Origin: Spiroplasma endosymbiont of Labia minor
GTDB lineage: Bacteria; Bacillota_I; Bacilli_A; Mycoplasmatales; Mycoplasmataceae
Length of the DNA: 64,000 nt
Reading direction: 5' to 3'
NCBI RefSeq assembly: GCF_964019845.1
Contig: NZ_OZ026465.1
Coordinates: 558,001 to 622,000 of the forward strand
The notes under the pieces were generated by a model that made no database searches, was not told the DNA's origin, and saw nothing but the letters and a program-made list of their open reading frames with translations. How positions within the stretch are numbered: position 1 is the stretch's first letter; each line of letters begins with the position of its first letter. Below are positions 13,121 through 23,929 of this stretch, one piece after another. Both the position numbers and the translations under genes were made by a program.

Positions 13121-13786
13121 TTATTTTTCCAGTATATAACTTTCATCAATAAAACTTTTTATTTTATCAATCTCTACAGATCCATTAAGACAAATTAAAT
13201 ATCAATATTTTTTATTCATATGATAACCTGGAAAATATTTCTCATTATCAATTAAGTTTTCAATTTGTTCTGGTTCTAAACGTAAATCAAAAACTTCAAT
13301 ATCACCATGGCCTTTTAAATTTAATTTACTTTTTGGAATAATCATCATAATCGCGTACCATTTATTAGTATCACTGCGTCTAAAAACCGCATTAGTTGGA
13401 AATTTTGTTCATAAAAATTCTAATTTATTATGATATTTATTTTCAACATATTCAATTATTTGTTTTTCATCATTGCTTTGAAAAATTACTTTTTCAAAGC
13501 AGTCATTTTTAATTTGATTTAAAATATTATCATATTCCTTAATTATAAAATCAACAAATTCACTACTGTTATTATTTGCTTTATGTAAAATGTATAATTC
13601 TTAAGTTTTTGCATCAGTTAATTTAGTATCAATTTTTCCATCTGACGTTATTATTACATCTAATCTAAATTGATTATTTACAATTATCTTTGTATAATAA
13701 TATACATACTTTTTCAAATAAAATCCAAATTCTAACAATTTGTCAAAGTTAACTTTTTCATTTCCAAAAAAATCTGTTTTTTTCAA
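13121..13786 (-). pseudogene. MmcQ/YjbR family gene with in-frame stop
   Basis: Paralogue of the gene at 5442-6128: the C-terminal half shows FRRSDTNKWYAIMMI, FDLRLEPEQIE, PGYHMNKKYW and LNGSV. A TAA at 13601-13603 interrupts the same frame between the N-terminal part (ending KLTDAKT) and the rest (starting ELYILHKANN); the intact relative reads through this place. The start is probably TTG at 13786 after AAAGGTGA. It may be a recent nonsense mutation, or two pieces may still be made. Confidence 0.72.
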
Positions 13787-13981
13787 AAAATTATCACCTT
13801 TTATTTCCAATTTAATATATAAAGTAATAAATATATTTTTTATTTAAATAATTACTATCACTAATTATGTTATAGTATTACTTTTTTAATTTATATATAT
13901 AAATTTTTAACATATTATTGTTAAACAAAAATAATTATACATAAATATAGATTTCATTTAATTAATATTTTTTAACTCTAT

Positions 13982-14554
13982 CTAGTCTGATCCAGGTCCA
14001 TGATTAAATTTTGTTCCCTTGCCAATTGCATAAAATTGTCCACCCGCTACATAATGTACTGTACGTAATTCATCCGGGGCATCATCAAAAATTCAATGAC
14101 CGTTATTAAAAACACGGTCATCACTTCATGCTCCAATAATTTCACCCATAAATAAATTATGTTCTTTTTCATTGCGTGCATTCGGAATTACTTTACAAAT
14201 TAATCAACCTGCGCATCCCTCTACTAAGGGTAAATCAAATTCATCTTGATAAAATATTGGTATTTTATCAAGTTTGTTATTAATTGTTTTATAACTATTT
14301 TCTCCTACATAAAGAACTGTATTCATTTGTTTAACAGTAGGAATTTGAACTACATAATAACCACTTTTTTCTACAAGTTCGCGTGTAAATGCTTGCTTTC
14401 CTATAAATGCCATAACTTTATTATTTCCTACAAGAGATACTCAAGCAGCAGCCATAACATTCTCAATACCATTATGCTTTGCAGAAATCATAGTTGTTGG
14501 TCCTATCTGCAATAATCTGTAAGCTTTTTTTAAATCAACTTTTTTAATTGCCAT
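13982..14554 (-). CDS. flavin reductase-like FMN-binding protein
   Basis: 190 residues with the split-barrel flavin reductase (DIM6/NTAB) layout: an N-terminal RLLQIGPTTMISAKHNG segment, AAAWVSLVGNNKVMAFIGK, then FTRELVEKSGYYVVQIP and a late HNLFMGEIIGAW strand. Such proteins bind FMN and reduce flavins or act on unknown substrates; here the substrate cannot be told. Start 14554 with AAAGG. Seven TGA-free stretches joined by Trp codons. Sits between guaB and guaA without obvious functional link. Confidence 0.8.
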
Positions 14555-14718
14555 TTATTTTTTTACCTTTCATATATTTATTTTTAAAATAATAAAAATA
14601 TTCATAATTATAACTATTAAATATCATTTTTTATATTTTAACTAAATCTAAATTGTCAAAATATAATTATAATTCGTAATTATTATTAAATTAAAAAACT
14701 ATTATATTATTAATTGTT

Positions 14719-16263
14719 TTACTCTCATTCAATTGTACCAGGTGGTTTTGAAGTGATATCGTAAACAACTCGATTTATACCATCAACTTCATTAATAATT
14801 CTATTTGCTACATCACTTAAAAAATCTCATGGTAAATGTGATTCTGTTGCAGTCATAAAATCAATAGTTTCAACACATCTTAATGCGGCAACAAATTCAT
14901 AAGTTCTATTGTCTCCCATAACACCTACTGTTTTTACGGGCAATAAAGTAACAAAAGCTTGTGATGTTGCATCGTATAAATTATTTTTATACATTTCTTC
15001 AATAAAAATTGCATCAGCATCTTTTAAAATATTACATTTTTCCTCTGTGACTTCACCAATTACTCTTATTCCAAGACCTGGCCCAGGAAATGGATGTCTC
15101 ATTACAAGTCTTTCTGGTAAACCCAATTCCATTCCGACTTTTCTGACTTCATCTTTAAATAATAATCTTATTGGTTCTAGAAGTGTTAATTCCATTTCTT
15201 CTGGCAATCCACCAACATTATGATGTGATTTAATTGTTTTTGATGAGTGATTAATTGAACTTGATTCTATTACATCCGGATAAATTGTTCCTTGTGCTAA
15301 AAAAGTTACATTTTTAATTTTTTTAGCTTCTTGATTGAAAATATTTATAAATTCAGCGCCTATTATTTTTCTTTTTTCTTCTGGATCAGTAACATTTTTT
15401 AATTTTTCAAAGAAGATATTTGCAGCATCAATTAATTTTATATTGATATTAAAATTATCATTATATGCATCCATAACATTTTTGGCTTCATTTTTTCTCA
15501 ATAAGCCTGTATCAACAAAAATGCAAGTTAATTGTTGACCTATTGCTTTTGAAATTAACGCCGCCACAACAGATGAATCAACTCCACCACTTAATCCTAA
15601 GATAACATTTTTATTACCAACTGTTAGTTTAATTTGTTCCATTGTATCTCTAACAAAATTTGCAATTTTTCAATTAGGATCACATTTACAAATGTCAAAT
15701 AAAAAATTTTTAATCATTTGTAATCCATCAACAGAATGAGTAACTTCTGCATGAAATTGGATACCATATAAATTCATTTTATTGTTTCAAATTACAGCCA
15801 CAGATGAATCGCTATGTGCAGTTAAAACAAAATCTGCTGGTAATTTAGTGACATGATCTGCATGACTCATTCAAACTTGTGTACCATTAGTTATATTTTT
15901 AAATAAAGGGCAATTATCTACATCAAAATAAATTTTTGATTTACCAAATTCTTGATTAGCTGCTAATTCTACTTCTCCTCCAAAAATAGTTGTCATTAAT
16001 TGCATTCCATAACACACCCCTAGTATTGGAATATCTAATTCAAAAATTTTCGGATCAACAGAATATGCATTCTGATCGTACGCACTTGAAGGTCCACCAG
16101 ACAAAATAATCCCCTTTAAATTTTTATAATCTTTTTTTATTTTGTCATAGGTAATATTTAAATTAACAACCTCTGCAAAAACTTCTTGTTCTCTAGTTCT
16201 TCTTGCCAATAATTGTGTATATTGACTTCCAAAGTCTAAAATTAAAATTTGTGTTTCTTTCAT
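14719..16263 (-). CDS. guaA: GMP synthase (glutamine-hydrolysing)
   Basis: Converts XMP to GMP using glutamine and ATP. 514 residues, normal length. N-terminal class I amidotransferase with the LGVCYGMQ nucleophile, and the HAEVTHS region carrying the catalytic His and Glu. The ATP pyrophosphatase domain shows the P-loop [14 protein letters not shown], then [10 protein letters not shown] and the C-terminal dimer domain ending KPPGTIEWE. Start 16263 with GGGGGAG. All TGA codons fall on Trp positions. Confidence 0.97.
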
Positions 16264-16356
16264 AAACTCCCCCGTTTTGAATTAATTAAATAATAGCATA
16301 TTTTAACTTTTTTCTTTTTTTACAATTAAAAATAATAAAAAATAGAAAAAATTCTG

Positions 16357-17451
16357 TTATCCTTTTATGTTTTCAATTGCTAATTTTACAACTCTAATTG
16401 ATAAAGACTTATTTATCAATTCTATTTGACGTGGTTGAAATTCATACGGAACATAAGCATAAAAATTATTTTTATTTATTTCTATTCCAATTCTTAATAT
16501 CTCAACATCTGGTTCCAAAACTTTTGGCATAACTTCAATATTTATTCGATTGTTTTTAAAGTATTTAAACATGGGTCTTATTTCCCCACGACCAGGTCCC
16601 AAATTTACAACGCCAAAAGCAAATTGAGGATGTAATGGCAAAATAGATAAAATATTAATTTTAGTTTTATCATCAACAAAATTAGCACATACATTGTTTG
16701 TCAAAAAGAATCTTTCACGATCTAAATTTGAAATACTAAATCATTTTAAAAAAGTATTATTAATTAACTGATGAAAATAAACATCAATAAATCTAAAATC
16801 TCTTGTTTCATAAAAATTTTTTGGTACCAAAATTACACGTTCATTTGTTTTTGAAAATATTTTGTAATTATTTTCTCTAATGTAGCCATCGATGTCTTCT
16901 AAGAAATTTTGCATTTTGATTTTGTCATAAAAATCTGTCAAAATGTAATTTAATATTAATCGCATTTCGTGATTATATTTATTTGATAAACGTCTTTCGA
17001 CAACATCCAACATTCTAAATGGTTTGGCATTATCATCAAAATAAAATTTATAAATACCATTAATAGTTGTCATTAAAAAGAAGAAATACTTTCACTCTAA
17101 AACTTCCATACTTGATAAAGTTATTTTTTTTTGATTTAAAATTTTTTGTTTAAATAAAGAATCATATTTAACAGCAATTTTATTAAAACGCACTAAAATT
17201 TTTTCAATATCAAAATTTAAATCACTAATAAAAATTTTACCTACAAATGGAATATTATTTAATTTAACTGCTATTTTTTTCATATTATTTTGATTTAAAA
17301 AAGTAAATTCATTTGTTTTATTATTCATTCAATTTCTTGCAAAAACCATTGGTAAAATTAAATTTGGAGAAATTCTGTTGGTTGAATTATTATTTGCTTC
17401 ATTAACATCATCTTTTTCAGTTTCGTTATTATTGCTAAAATTTTGGTCCAT
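16357..17451 (-). CDS. conserved-looking hypothetical protein
   Basis: 364 residues, no signal peptide or clear membrane span. Begins with an Asn/Glu-rich low-complexity stretch, then alternating hydrophobic and charged segments; near residue 265 there is a Gly-rich turn (VVNLGPGRGEIRP). No family recognised. It overlaps the 3' end of the gene at 17435-17734 by 17 bases, so the two are a translationally coupled pair. Start 17451 with GGAGA upstream. Confidence 0.7.
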
Positions 17452-17734
17452 AATTATCTCCTGATGTAAGTATATATTCTCTTTCAACTGAAATTGGTGT
17501 ACAAGTAATTATTGTCATATCTTTTTTCTTAACAATAAAAAACATTCTTTTTTTGATTGGTAATTCAAAATACAAATCTGTCTTTGTTTCAAAAAAATAT
17601 GGTGATTTTTCAACATAATTAACACATTTTTCTTTTACTTCAAAATCATCTAAATCATTCATATTTAATCTTTGCTTTATTCTTTGCATTCCGTGTGTAG
17701 TAAATTGCAAATTATGTTGAAAATAATAACTCAT
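17435..17734 (-). CDS. small hypothetical protein, DUF4258-like
   Basis: 99 residues. The segment FTTHGMQRIKQRLN followed by several beta strands (YFFETKTDLYFEL, MFFIVKKKDMTIITCTP) recalls small DUF4258/RelE-like folds, in which an His-x-x-x-Arg pair opens the protein. That likeness is by eye only. First gene of a two-gene unit with the 364-residue protein; it starts after the terminator of the cluster upstream. Confidence 0.6.
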   Translation of the reverse strand: MSYYFQHNLQFTTHGMQRIKQRLNMNDLDDFEVKEKCVNYVEKSPYFFETKTDLYFELPIKKRMFFIVKKKDMTIITCTPISVEREYILTSGDNYGPKF

Positions 17735-17781
17735 TGTTATGCACCTCTACATTAATATTGTAAAACAACAGTTAAATAAAA

Positions 17782-17806
17782 AACAAGTAATATTAAATTA
17801 CTTGTT
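17782..17806 (-). terminator. terminator of the holA cluster
   Basis: Stem AACAAGTAAT/ATTACTTGTT with a five-base loop and a T-run on the minus strand, immediately after the stop of the membrane protein gene at 17808. Confidence 0.75.
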
Positions 17807-17807
17807 A

Positions 17808-18626
17808 TTAATCTTTTTGTTTATCTTTTTTTGTTTGATTTTTCTTCTCTTTTTTAATACGCTGTTCTTCTAAAATTGCCATTAATTCTTTGTCATATAA
17901 TGATTCATCCATAGAATATGGTGTTCCAGCCATAGCAGCTGCCATCGCTTGTTGATATGACATAACTGCACGCATTATTTTTTCACGATCTCTTTTTGGG
18001 TTAATTATTATTACAGCAGTACCAAAAATTGCTGCTATAAAACAGAATACCGAAGTAAGAACAGCCAAAAGTGTTCAAACAACAGTTTTAGTTTGTCTTG
18101 TAACTTCAGTTCATAATGTATTAAAATCTGAGTTAAATTGATCTAATGTTAAACTTCCACCATCTTTATAAAAAACACTTTTAAAATAACTATTCATATT
18201 TGCTTTTATAAATTTATCTATATCAAAGAAACTTGTAGTTTCAAATAAATTAATTATTAAAAATAATATGATAATAATATATAAAGTGAGTTGCATTCTA
18301 AATCCTTCTGCTGGAATTTTTATTGGTAAAAAAAATGTAAAATATACAAAAGTCGCAATAGCAGCAATACCGTAAAAATAGCTAAGTACCAAGCCATATG
18401 TACCAGTTGAAAAACCACGAGAAAATGTAAAATTTAATAAATTTATATTTTGTGAATAATTATAATCACCTTCAATAACTGGTTTTCAACCATTAAATAG
18501 ATTACCAAATACACTATTAGATTTGTCTATATTTATCTTTTGATTAATTGCAAAAGTATAAAATGTCATAAATAATACAGCCATTAATATCGCAACGATC
18601 GCAATTGACATTCTAATTCATTTCAT
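17808..18626 (-). CDS. multi-span membrane protein of unknown role
   Basis: 272 residues. An N-terminal hydrophobic segment (residues about 7-27) is followed by an extracytoplasmic loop. Two more spans sit near residues 80-125, one near 180-200, and the tail is strongly basic and charged (EEQRIKKEKKNQTKKDKQKD). No family recognised. It overlaps the upstream gene by nine bases and closes the cluster holA - unknown - membrane protein, with a terminator right behind it. Confidence 0.7.
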
Positions 18627-19247
18627 ACCCTTAACTTTTTTATTGTATGGATAGAATCTTGGATCTTGTAATGGATTAATAACGGATTTACCAAAATAAT
18701 TAAAATTATTTGAATTTTGATTTAGATTTGGATTATTATTATTTGCAGTCTGACCATTAGTATTATTTTTATTTTCAAATTTAACTGAATCTTGTTTTTG
18801 TTCATTTTTTTGAATTACATCTGGTTCTGGCTGTTTATATTTTTCTTTCATATCAGCAGTAATTTTGGCATTTAATTTAATTTCATCCTCATTTGGTTTA
18901 ATGTTTGTAGATTCTATTTTATTTTTATCTGCATTAAATTTAGTAACTAAATAAGCAATTAATTCAGAATAAGAAGAATAGACTTTTTCAACTGATGAAT
19001 TAGATGGTTTTTCAAATTCTGTTTTTTCTTTTGTAATATTTACATATGCTTTTGCAAATATTGGTGCAAATTTAGTATTGTTCATTTCTGTTTGATGATC
19101 AAATTCTAAATATAGCATTCCATTAATTAAATTAATTGTTTTTTCTTTTAATGTTTCTGTAATGCTTAATTCATAACGTAATTTTTCATCTGCAATTAAA
19201 TTACTTAGAAGATATACTGCACTTTCATAAACTTTTTGTGGCTGCAT
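18618..19247 (-). CDS. hypothetical cytosolic protein with low-complexity tail
   Basis: 209 residues. The first 110 residues are a predicted mostly helical domain; residues 110-190 are charged and Asn/Gln-rich; the end is short and basic (YPYNKKVKGMK). Its ATG shares a base with the holA stop codon (TAATG), after GGGGGA, so the two are translationally coupled. No family recognised. Confidence 0.7.
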   Translation of the reverse strand: MQPQKVYESAVYLLSNLIADEKLRYELSITETLKEKTINLINGMLYLEFDHQTEMNNTKFAPIFAKAYVNITKEKTEFEKPSNSSVEKVYSSYSELIAYLVTKFNADKNKIESTNIKPNEDEIKLNAKITADMKEKYKQPEPDVIQKNEQKQDSVKFENKNNTNGQTANNNNPNLNQNSNNFNYFGKSVINPLQDPRFYPYNKKVKGMK

Positions 19248-20212
19248 TAATATTTTCCCCCTTTAGTGATTGTTTTTAGTAATTCTATTTCTGGTAATAT
19301 TTTCATATCATAATTTCCACTTTTTATATTGTAATTCAAACTTCACAAATTTAATAATTTTTCGTTAATATCAGCAATATTTTTGCTTTTTATTTGCAAT
19401 ATTTTTTTAATTCTATATGGATTTAGACTTAATTTAGAAGCTATTTCATTTGAATTCAAACCTTCATTCAATAATAATAAGCTATTTCGCAAAATTATTA
19501 AATTGGCTGCTAGTAAACCTAAAACGGAAAATAAATCATTATTTTTATTCATAAATAATTTTAATTCTTTAATAAATTTTATGGCATCATTTTCTAAATA
19601 ATAATTATTTAAATTGAAAATATCTTCTTCACGATAATCATTTATAATTGTTTTAATATTTTCAAATGTTAATTCATCGTTAAATAAATAGATTTTGGAA
19701 AGCTCATTTGAAATAATATTCATATTTACAGGCAAAACCATTAATAAATAATCTATTATTTTATCTGAAGCTTTAATATTATGCTTTTTAAAACCAGATA
19801 CAATAACATTTCTAATATTATCGGGTTCTAGTTGTTTTACTTCTATAACTTTCGCCATTTCTGTTATTTTATTGACTATTTTTAATCTTTTTGAATAAGT
19901 TTTAGTTTTAACATTAAATATTAGCGTGTTTTCTTCTGGTATATTATTTAGTAATAACTCTAATTTTTCAATTGAGTATGTTTTATGTAATTGAATTTTT
20001 TGTTCAGTTAGAAAATACGAATCATTTACAATTGTTATTTTCGCGTCTTCAAACATTGACACTGTTAATGCAGAATTTATTATGTCATCAAAACTATCAT
20101 TAATTACTGAAAATTTTTCAACATCATAATTTTTATTTTCTGAAATTAGATTAATTATTTTTTCAATTTGTTTTTTATTTAAATATTCATCTTCACCGTA
20201 AACTAAAAACAT
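19247..20212 (-). CDS. holA: DNA polymerase III subunit delta
   Basis: Clamp-loader subunit that opens the sliding clamp during replication. 321 residues, normal length. N-terminal MFLVYGEDEYLNKKQIEKI, the TIVNDSYFLTE strand, the middle domain with LMVLPVNMNIISNELSKIYLF, and the C-terminal collar helices (LLAANLIILRNSLLL, LSLNPYRIKKIL). Start 20212 with GAGGTGA; the two upstream GTGs are less well placed. It diverges from rpsT, as in many Firmicutes. Confidence 0.9.
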
Positions 20213-20346
20213 TTTCACAATCACCTCTAATATTTAACACTAAAAATAGCAAATTTAAAATAAATAAAGAAAATATCTTATACTTACCCTATTGTTTTTA
20301 TAAAATGAATTGCTTAAAATACTATTTTGAATTAAAAAATAATTTT

Positions 20347-20375
20347 TTGTATATCTTTGCAATTTTTGCTATACT
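20347..20375 (+). promoter_or_regulatory. promoter of rpsT
   Basis: TTGTAT at 20347, 17 bases, then TATACT at 20370 with an extended TG two bases ahead. The start codon follows 35 bases later behind AAAAGGAG. Confidence 0.65.
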
Positions 20376-20409
20376 CTATTTGTTGTAATAATTCAAAAGG
20401 AGCGTAAAA

Positions 20410-20655
20410 ATGGCTAATATAAAATCTAAAGAAAAACGCATTATCACTAACGAAAAAAGTCGTTTAGCAAATAAAAGTTTTAAATCATCTGTTAAAACAG
20501 CAATTAAAAAAGCTTTGATTGCAAAAACAAACAATGATGCTGATAAAGACACTTTAATCAATAATGCAGTAAGTATGGTAGATAAAGCAGTGACTAAGGG
20601 TGTTTGAAAATCAAATAAAGCTGCTCGCGAAAAATCACGTTTAATGTCTGCTTAA
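20410..20655 (+). CDS. rpsT: 30S ribosomal protein S20
   Basis: 81-residue basic protein with the S20 start MANIKSKEKRI and the conserved helix SVKTAIKKAL; it binds 16S rRNA in the small subunit. One TGA is Trp (VWKSNKAAREKSRL). Strong AAAAGGAG site, own promoter and terminator, so monocistronic. One of only two clear plus-strand genes in the window. Confidence 0.96.
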
Positions 20656-20660
20656 ATACA

Positions 20661-20689
20661 AAAACCTCTTTAAAATAGAGGTTTTTTTG
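20661..20689 (+). terminator. terminator of rpsT
   Basis: Stem AAACCTCT/AGAGGTTT with loop TTAAAAT, followed by seven T. Confidence 0.88.
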
Positions 20690-20702
20690 TATAATTTTAA
20701 TT

Positions 20703-22735
20703 TTAATTTATTAAATAAGCAAAATTATTAATTCCGTTTGTGATATCGATTTTACAACCTATTGCCTTGAGATTTTCAATTACACTTGGATCTGGAAAAT
20801 GCAAATTATCGTTATTTTCGCCAGAAATTAAACAATTTTTTGGTTTAATGAATTCCAGAAATTGATAACTAGTTTATGTTTTACTTCCATGATTCCCAAC
20901 TTGATAATAATCTGCATCATTAACTATAGATTTAAATTCTGAATTATTTAATAATAAATATTCAGTTTTTATAGTTGAATCTCCCATGAAAAGTATGCTA
21001 GTATCGTGCATTTTTATATAAAAAATATTGCTTTCTTAATTTGAAACAGTTCGATTTAAAAAAATATTAAAAATTCATATTCGAACATCTTTATATTTTA
21101 TATAAAGATGTTCAAGTGGTTCTGGACCATATATTTTGCCGATTATTACGGTTTGTTTTATTTGGGCTAAAGAATTAATGTGATCTGAATCAGAATGACT
21201 TAAAAAAATATATTTTAAATAATTTATTCCTTTATATTTTATGTAATCTGAAAGAGTATTTTTATTTTTGCCCATTCCAACTCCGGCATCAAAAACTAAT
21301 GAATAATTATATTTATCATTTTCCAATATAAAAGAATTTCCGTTACCAACATTTAACATGTTTAGACTAATTTTCGATGTCAAGAAACCATTTAAAATAA
21401 TTATGCTTGAAAAAATAAATATTCAAAATCCATAAATTATAGTTTTTATTTGCAAATGAAATCTCATTTTCATTAATAAAAATAGGAAAACGTAAAACAT
21501 TATTATAAAAAATAAATTTATATCGCCAATATTAATTATTAATTTTATTTGTCCAATTAATTGTAGTCCATTATCTACTATATCAGAAAGCCAAATACCC
21601 CCTTCATTAATATGTGCAAGTGAAAGAAATAAAGAAATGAATCCTAAAAAAGTAAATAATGGCAATAAAATCATATATAAAAATTCAGTAATAAAATTTA
21701 TGGAATGATTAAAATAAGCTTCAAGTGGAGAAAATACAAATAAAGAAAATATTCATAATTTAAAGTAAGATTTTTTCTCATTTTTATATCAATAATTAAA
21801 AGCTAAAAAAGCAACTAAAATATATATTCAACCTGACGAAAATAAATCTAATGGTTTTATATCCAAAACAAAAATAATAGACAAGCAAAACTTTTCATTT
21901 ATTGAAAATTTCCTTTTAATTATTTTACTAAATGATAAAATAAAAAACATGGTTAAAAATCTTATAAAAGACAAAAGAAAATTAATTAATAAGCATAAAA
22001 AATCAATATCATCAAAATAGTGAAATTAATAGTAAATCTAATTTTAAAATTTCTGAATTTGGATATTATTCAAGTTAATACAAATCCGTATAAACTCGAA
22101 AAATTGAGCATGAAAGTTAGACCTAACGTTTCTAGATCATCATAAATTTTATTATTTTTTAAATAATCCGATGAAATTGATGCTAAAAATAAATCAGATA
22201 AATTTAAATTATTAATTCATTTTCAAAATAAATATCTTATGGAATTAGAATTTAGTTTTTCTATTTTTGAAATATCTAATTTAAAAAATACATTTTTAAA
22301 ATTTAAATATTTTGAAAAATTAAAAGAATAATAATTATTTTCACCTAAATCTACTAATTTACCAGATATTTTTATATGTTCATCTATATAAAAATGCTCG
22401 TTAAATGGTATTTTTATATATAAAAACATATCTCTGGTTTTTACAATAACATAAGATAAATTAACATTAACAACAATTCCATCCTGATTTTTTATAACAT
22501 ATCCCAAATAATAATTATTAACATCATACAATAACAAATAAAAAGAAATCAAAAATATTATTGATATTAATGATCATCAATAATATTTTATTTTTTTGAT
22601 TACAAATACAAGGTATAAAAAAATTATTGGAATCAAAAGTCAAACCATATTAAAATATAAAGAAAAAATAATAAAAATGTGACATACTAATACAATTAAT
22701 ATATTCTTTTTATATAAATAATTTTTTAATTGCAT
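20703..22735 (-). pseudogene. comEC: broken DNA uptake channel gene comEC
   Basis: The layout is that of ComEC, the inner-membrane DNA channel of natural transformation: an N-terminal membrane pair and OB-like soluble segment (GYVIKNQDGIVVNVN), a multi-span competence domain, and a C-terminal metallo-beta-lactamase-like domain with NVGNGNSFILEN, FDAGVG, LSHSDSDH and NHGSKT. It is broken by two in-frame TAA codons in the last domain (after TVSN near 21030 and after HGSKT near 20870) and a frameshift near 22010. The metal motif LSHSDSDH differs little from the usual HxHxDH type. The 5' end overlaps the gene at 22710-23249. Confidence 0.85.
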
Positions 22736-23249
22736 CGTCAAACATTTCAGATAATTTATTTTCTGAAAATAATGATTCTAATTCAAGAAAAATTCTTTCA
22801 ATTGTCTTTTGCTCATGAAGATAAAATAAACAATTTGCTCTAATTAATTCAGGAACACCAATATTTAAAAGATCATTATCTGATGCATCACTATGTTTTA
22901 TTTTTTTCACACAATCATATGTAGGTATTATGTTTATTGTAACAGTATCATATAAAAATCTATTTAAAGTTTGCCATGGTAATTTTTCAAACCAAATTAA
23001 TCTTATATGTTTTTGTTCTAATAAAGATTTTAATTTAATTTTTTCATTAGGAAGTTCAATTTGTTCTATTTCTGATTGTGCACTTTCTATTATTGGCAAA
23101 TTATACTTAACTTGTCATAATAAATAGCGCTTCCTCATCAATGGTAAATCACCATTTGATGTATTATCTGTAAATATAAAAATTAAAAATCCATCAATTG
23201 TCAACAATATAATGAACGCAATAAAAATTAAAATAGTTTGTTTTCTCAT
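22710..23249 (-). CDS. hypothetical protein with N-terminal membrane anchor
   Basis: 179 residues: one N-terminal hydrophobic segment (TILIFIAFIILLTIDGFLIFIF), then a soluble part with no recognised domain. The ATG shares bases with the stop of the gene before it (TTAATGA), and the end overlaps comEC, so it belongs to a coupled unit 23833-20703. One TGA (LLWQVK). Confidence 0.65.
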
Positions 23250-23833
23250 TAAAAAATGTTTCTATTTTTATTTATTTTTGAAAAGAATAAATGAATTTCA
23301 TTCCGATTTTGTTTCAATGCGTTTTTAACATCATGATCTTTATATTGTTTTTTATTTATAATTTTAAGTTCGTCAGGAAATTCAGGAAATGAAAATTCAT
23401 TTTGAATAAAATCAAAAAAATCATCAATGTAACTGCATTTTTTAATTCTTCTATAAACGTAAAAGAAATTCAAAGATTTTTTATAAAATATATTTTGCAT
23501 TTTCATAATATTATCTACGCTTGATAATTTTGTTTTATAACTTATTACATTTCAAAAATTTGGAATAGATATTCCAATTAATGTTTCTATATATGTATTT
23601 GGCTTATAAATAATTTTTTCTATAAAATCAAATGCCATTATATTATCTATTAAATCATTAATATGATTTTCATATAGATAGTATTCTTTTGTCATAAATC
23701 TATAGAAAAATAACATTTCAAACTTTTTTAATATATTATCTTTTGCAAACAATCATAATTTTAAAATAAAACTATGAAATTTTTTAGTTCGTTCATGTAT
23801 TTTGTTTACACTTTCCTTTAATAAACAATTCAT
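23249..23833 (-). CDS. hypothetical protein
   Basis: 194 residues, mostly helical, rich in Phe, Lys, Ile and Asp; no signal peptide, no recognised domain. The ATG at 23833 has no good ribosome site. The strong AGGAGGG site further up serves a GTG at 23868 in another frame that ends exactly on this ATG (TAATG), separated by a run of seven A. Either a short leader peptide couples translation, or the true protein starts at 23868 and the frames are joined by slippage or one missing base. Confidence 0.6.
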
Positions 23834-23868
23834 TATTCGAACTTTTTTTGGCTGGTATATTTATTCAC
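23833..23868 (-). other. leader-like mini reading frame with A7 run
   Basis: GTG at 23868 behind AGGAGGGTTATTT encodes VNKYTSQKKFE and stops at TAA overlapping the next ATG. The run of seven A (minus strand, 23843-23849) lies between; adding one A would fuse both frames into a longer protein. Confidence 0.5.
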
Positions 23869-23929
23869 AAATAACCCTCCTAAAAAAATAATATCATAGA
23901 AAAATATCTGATGGGTTTTTATAAACATT

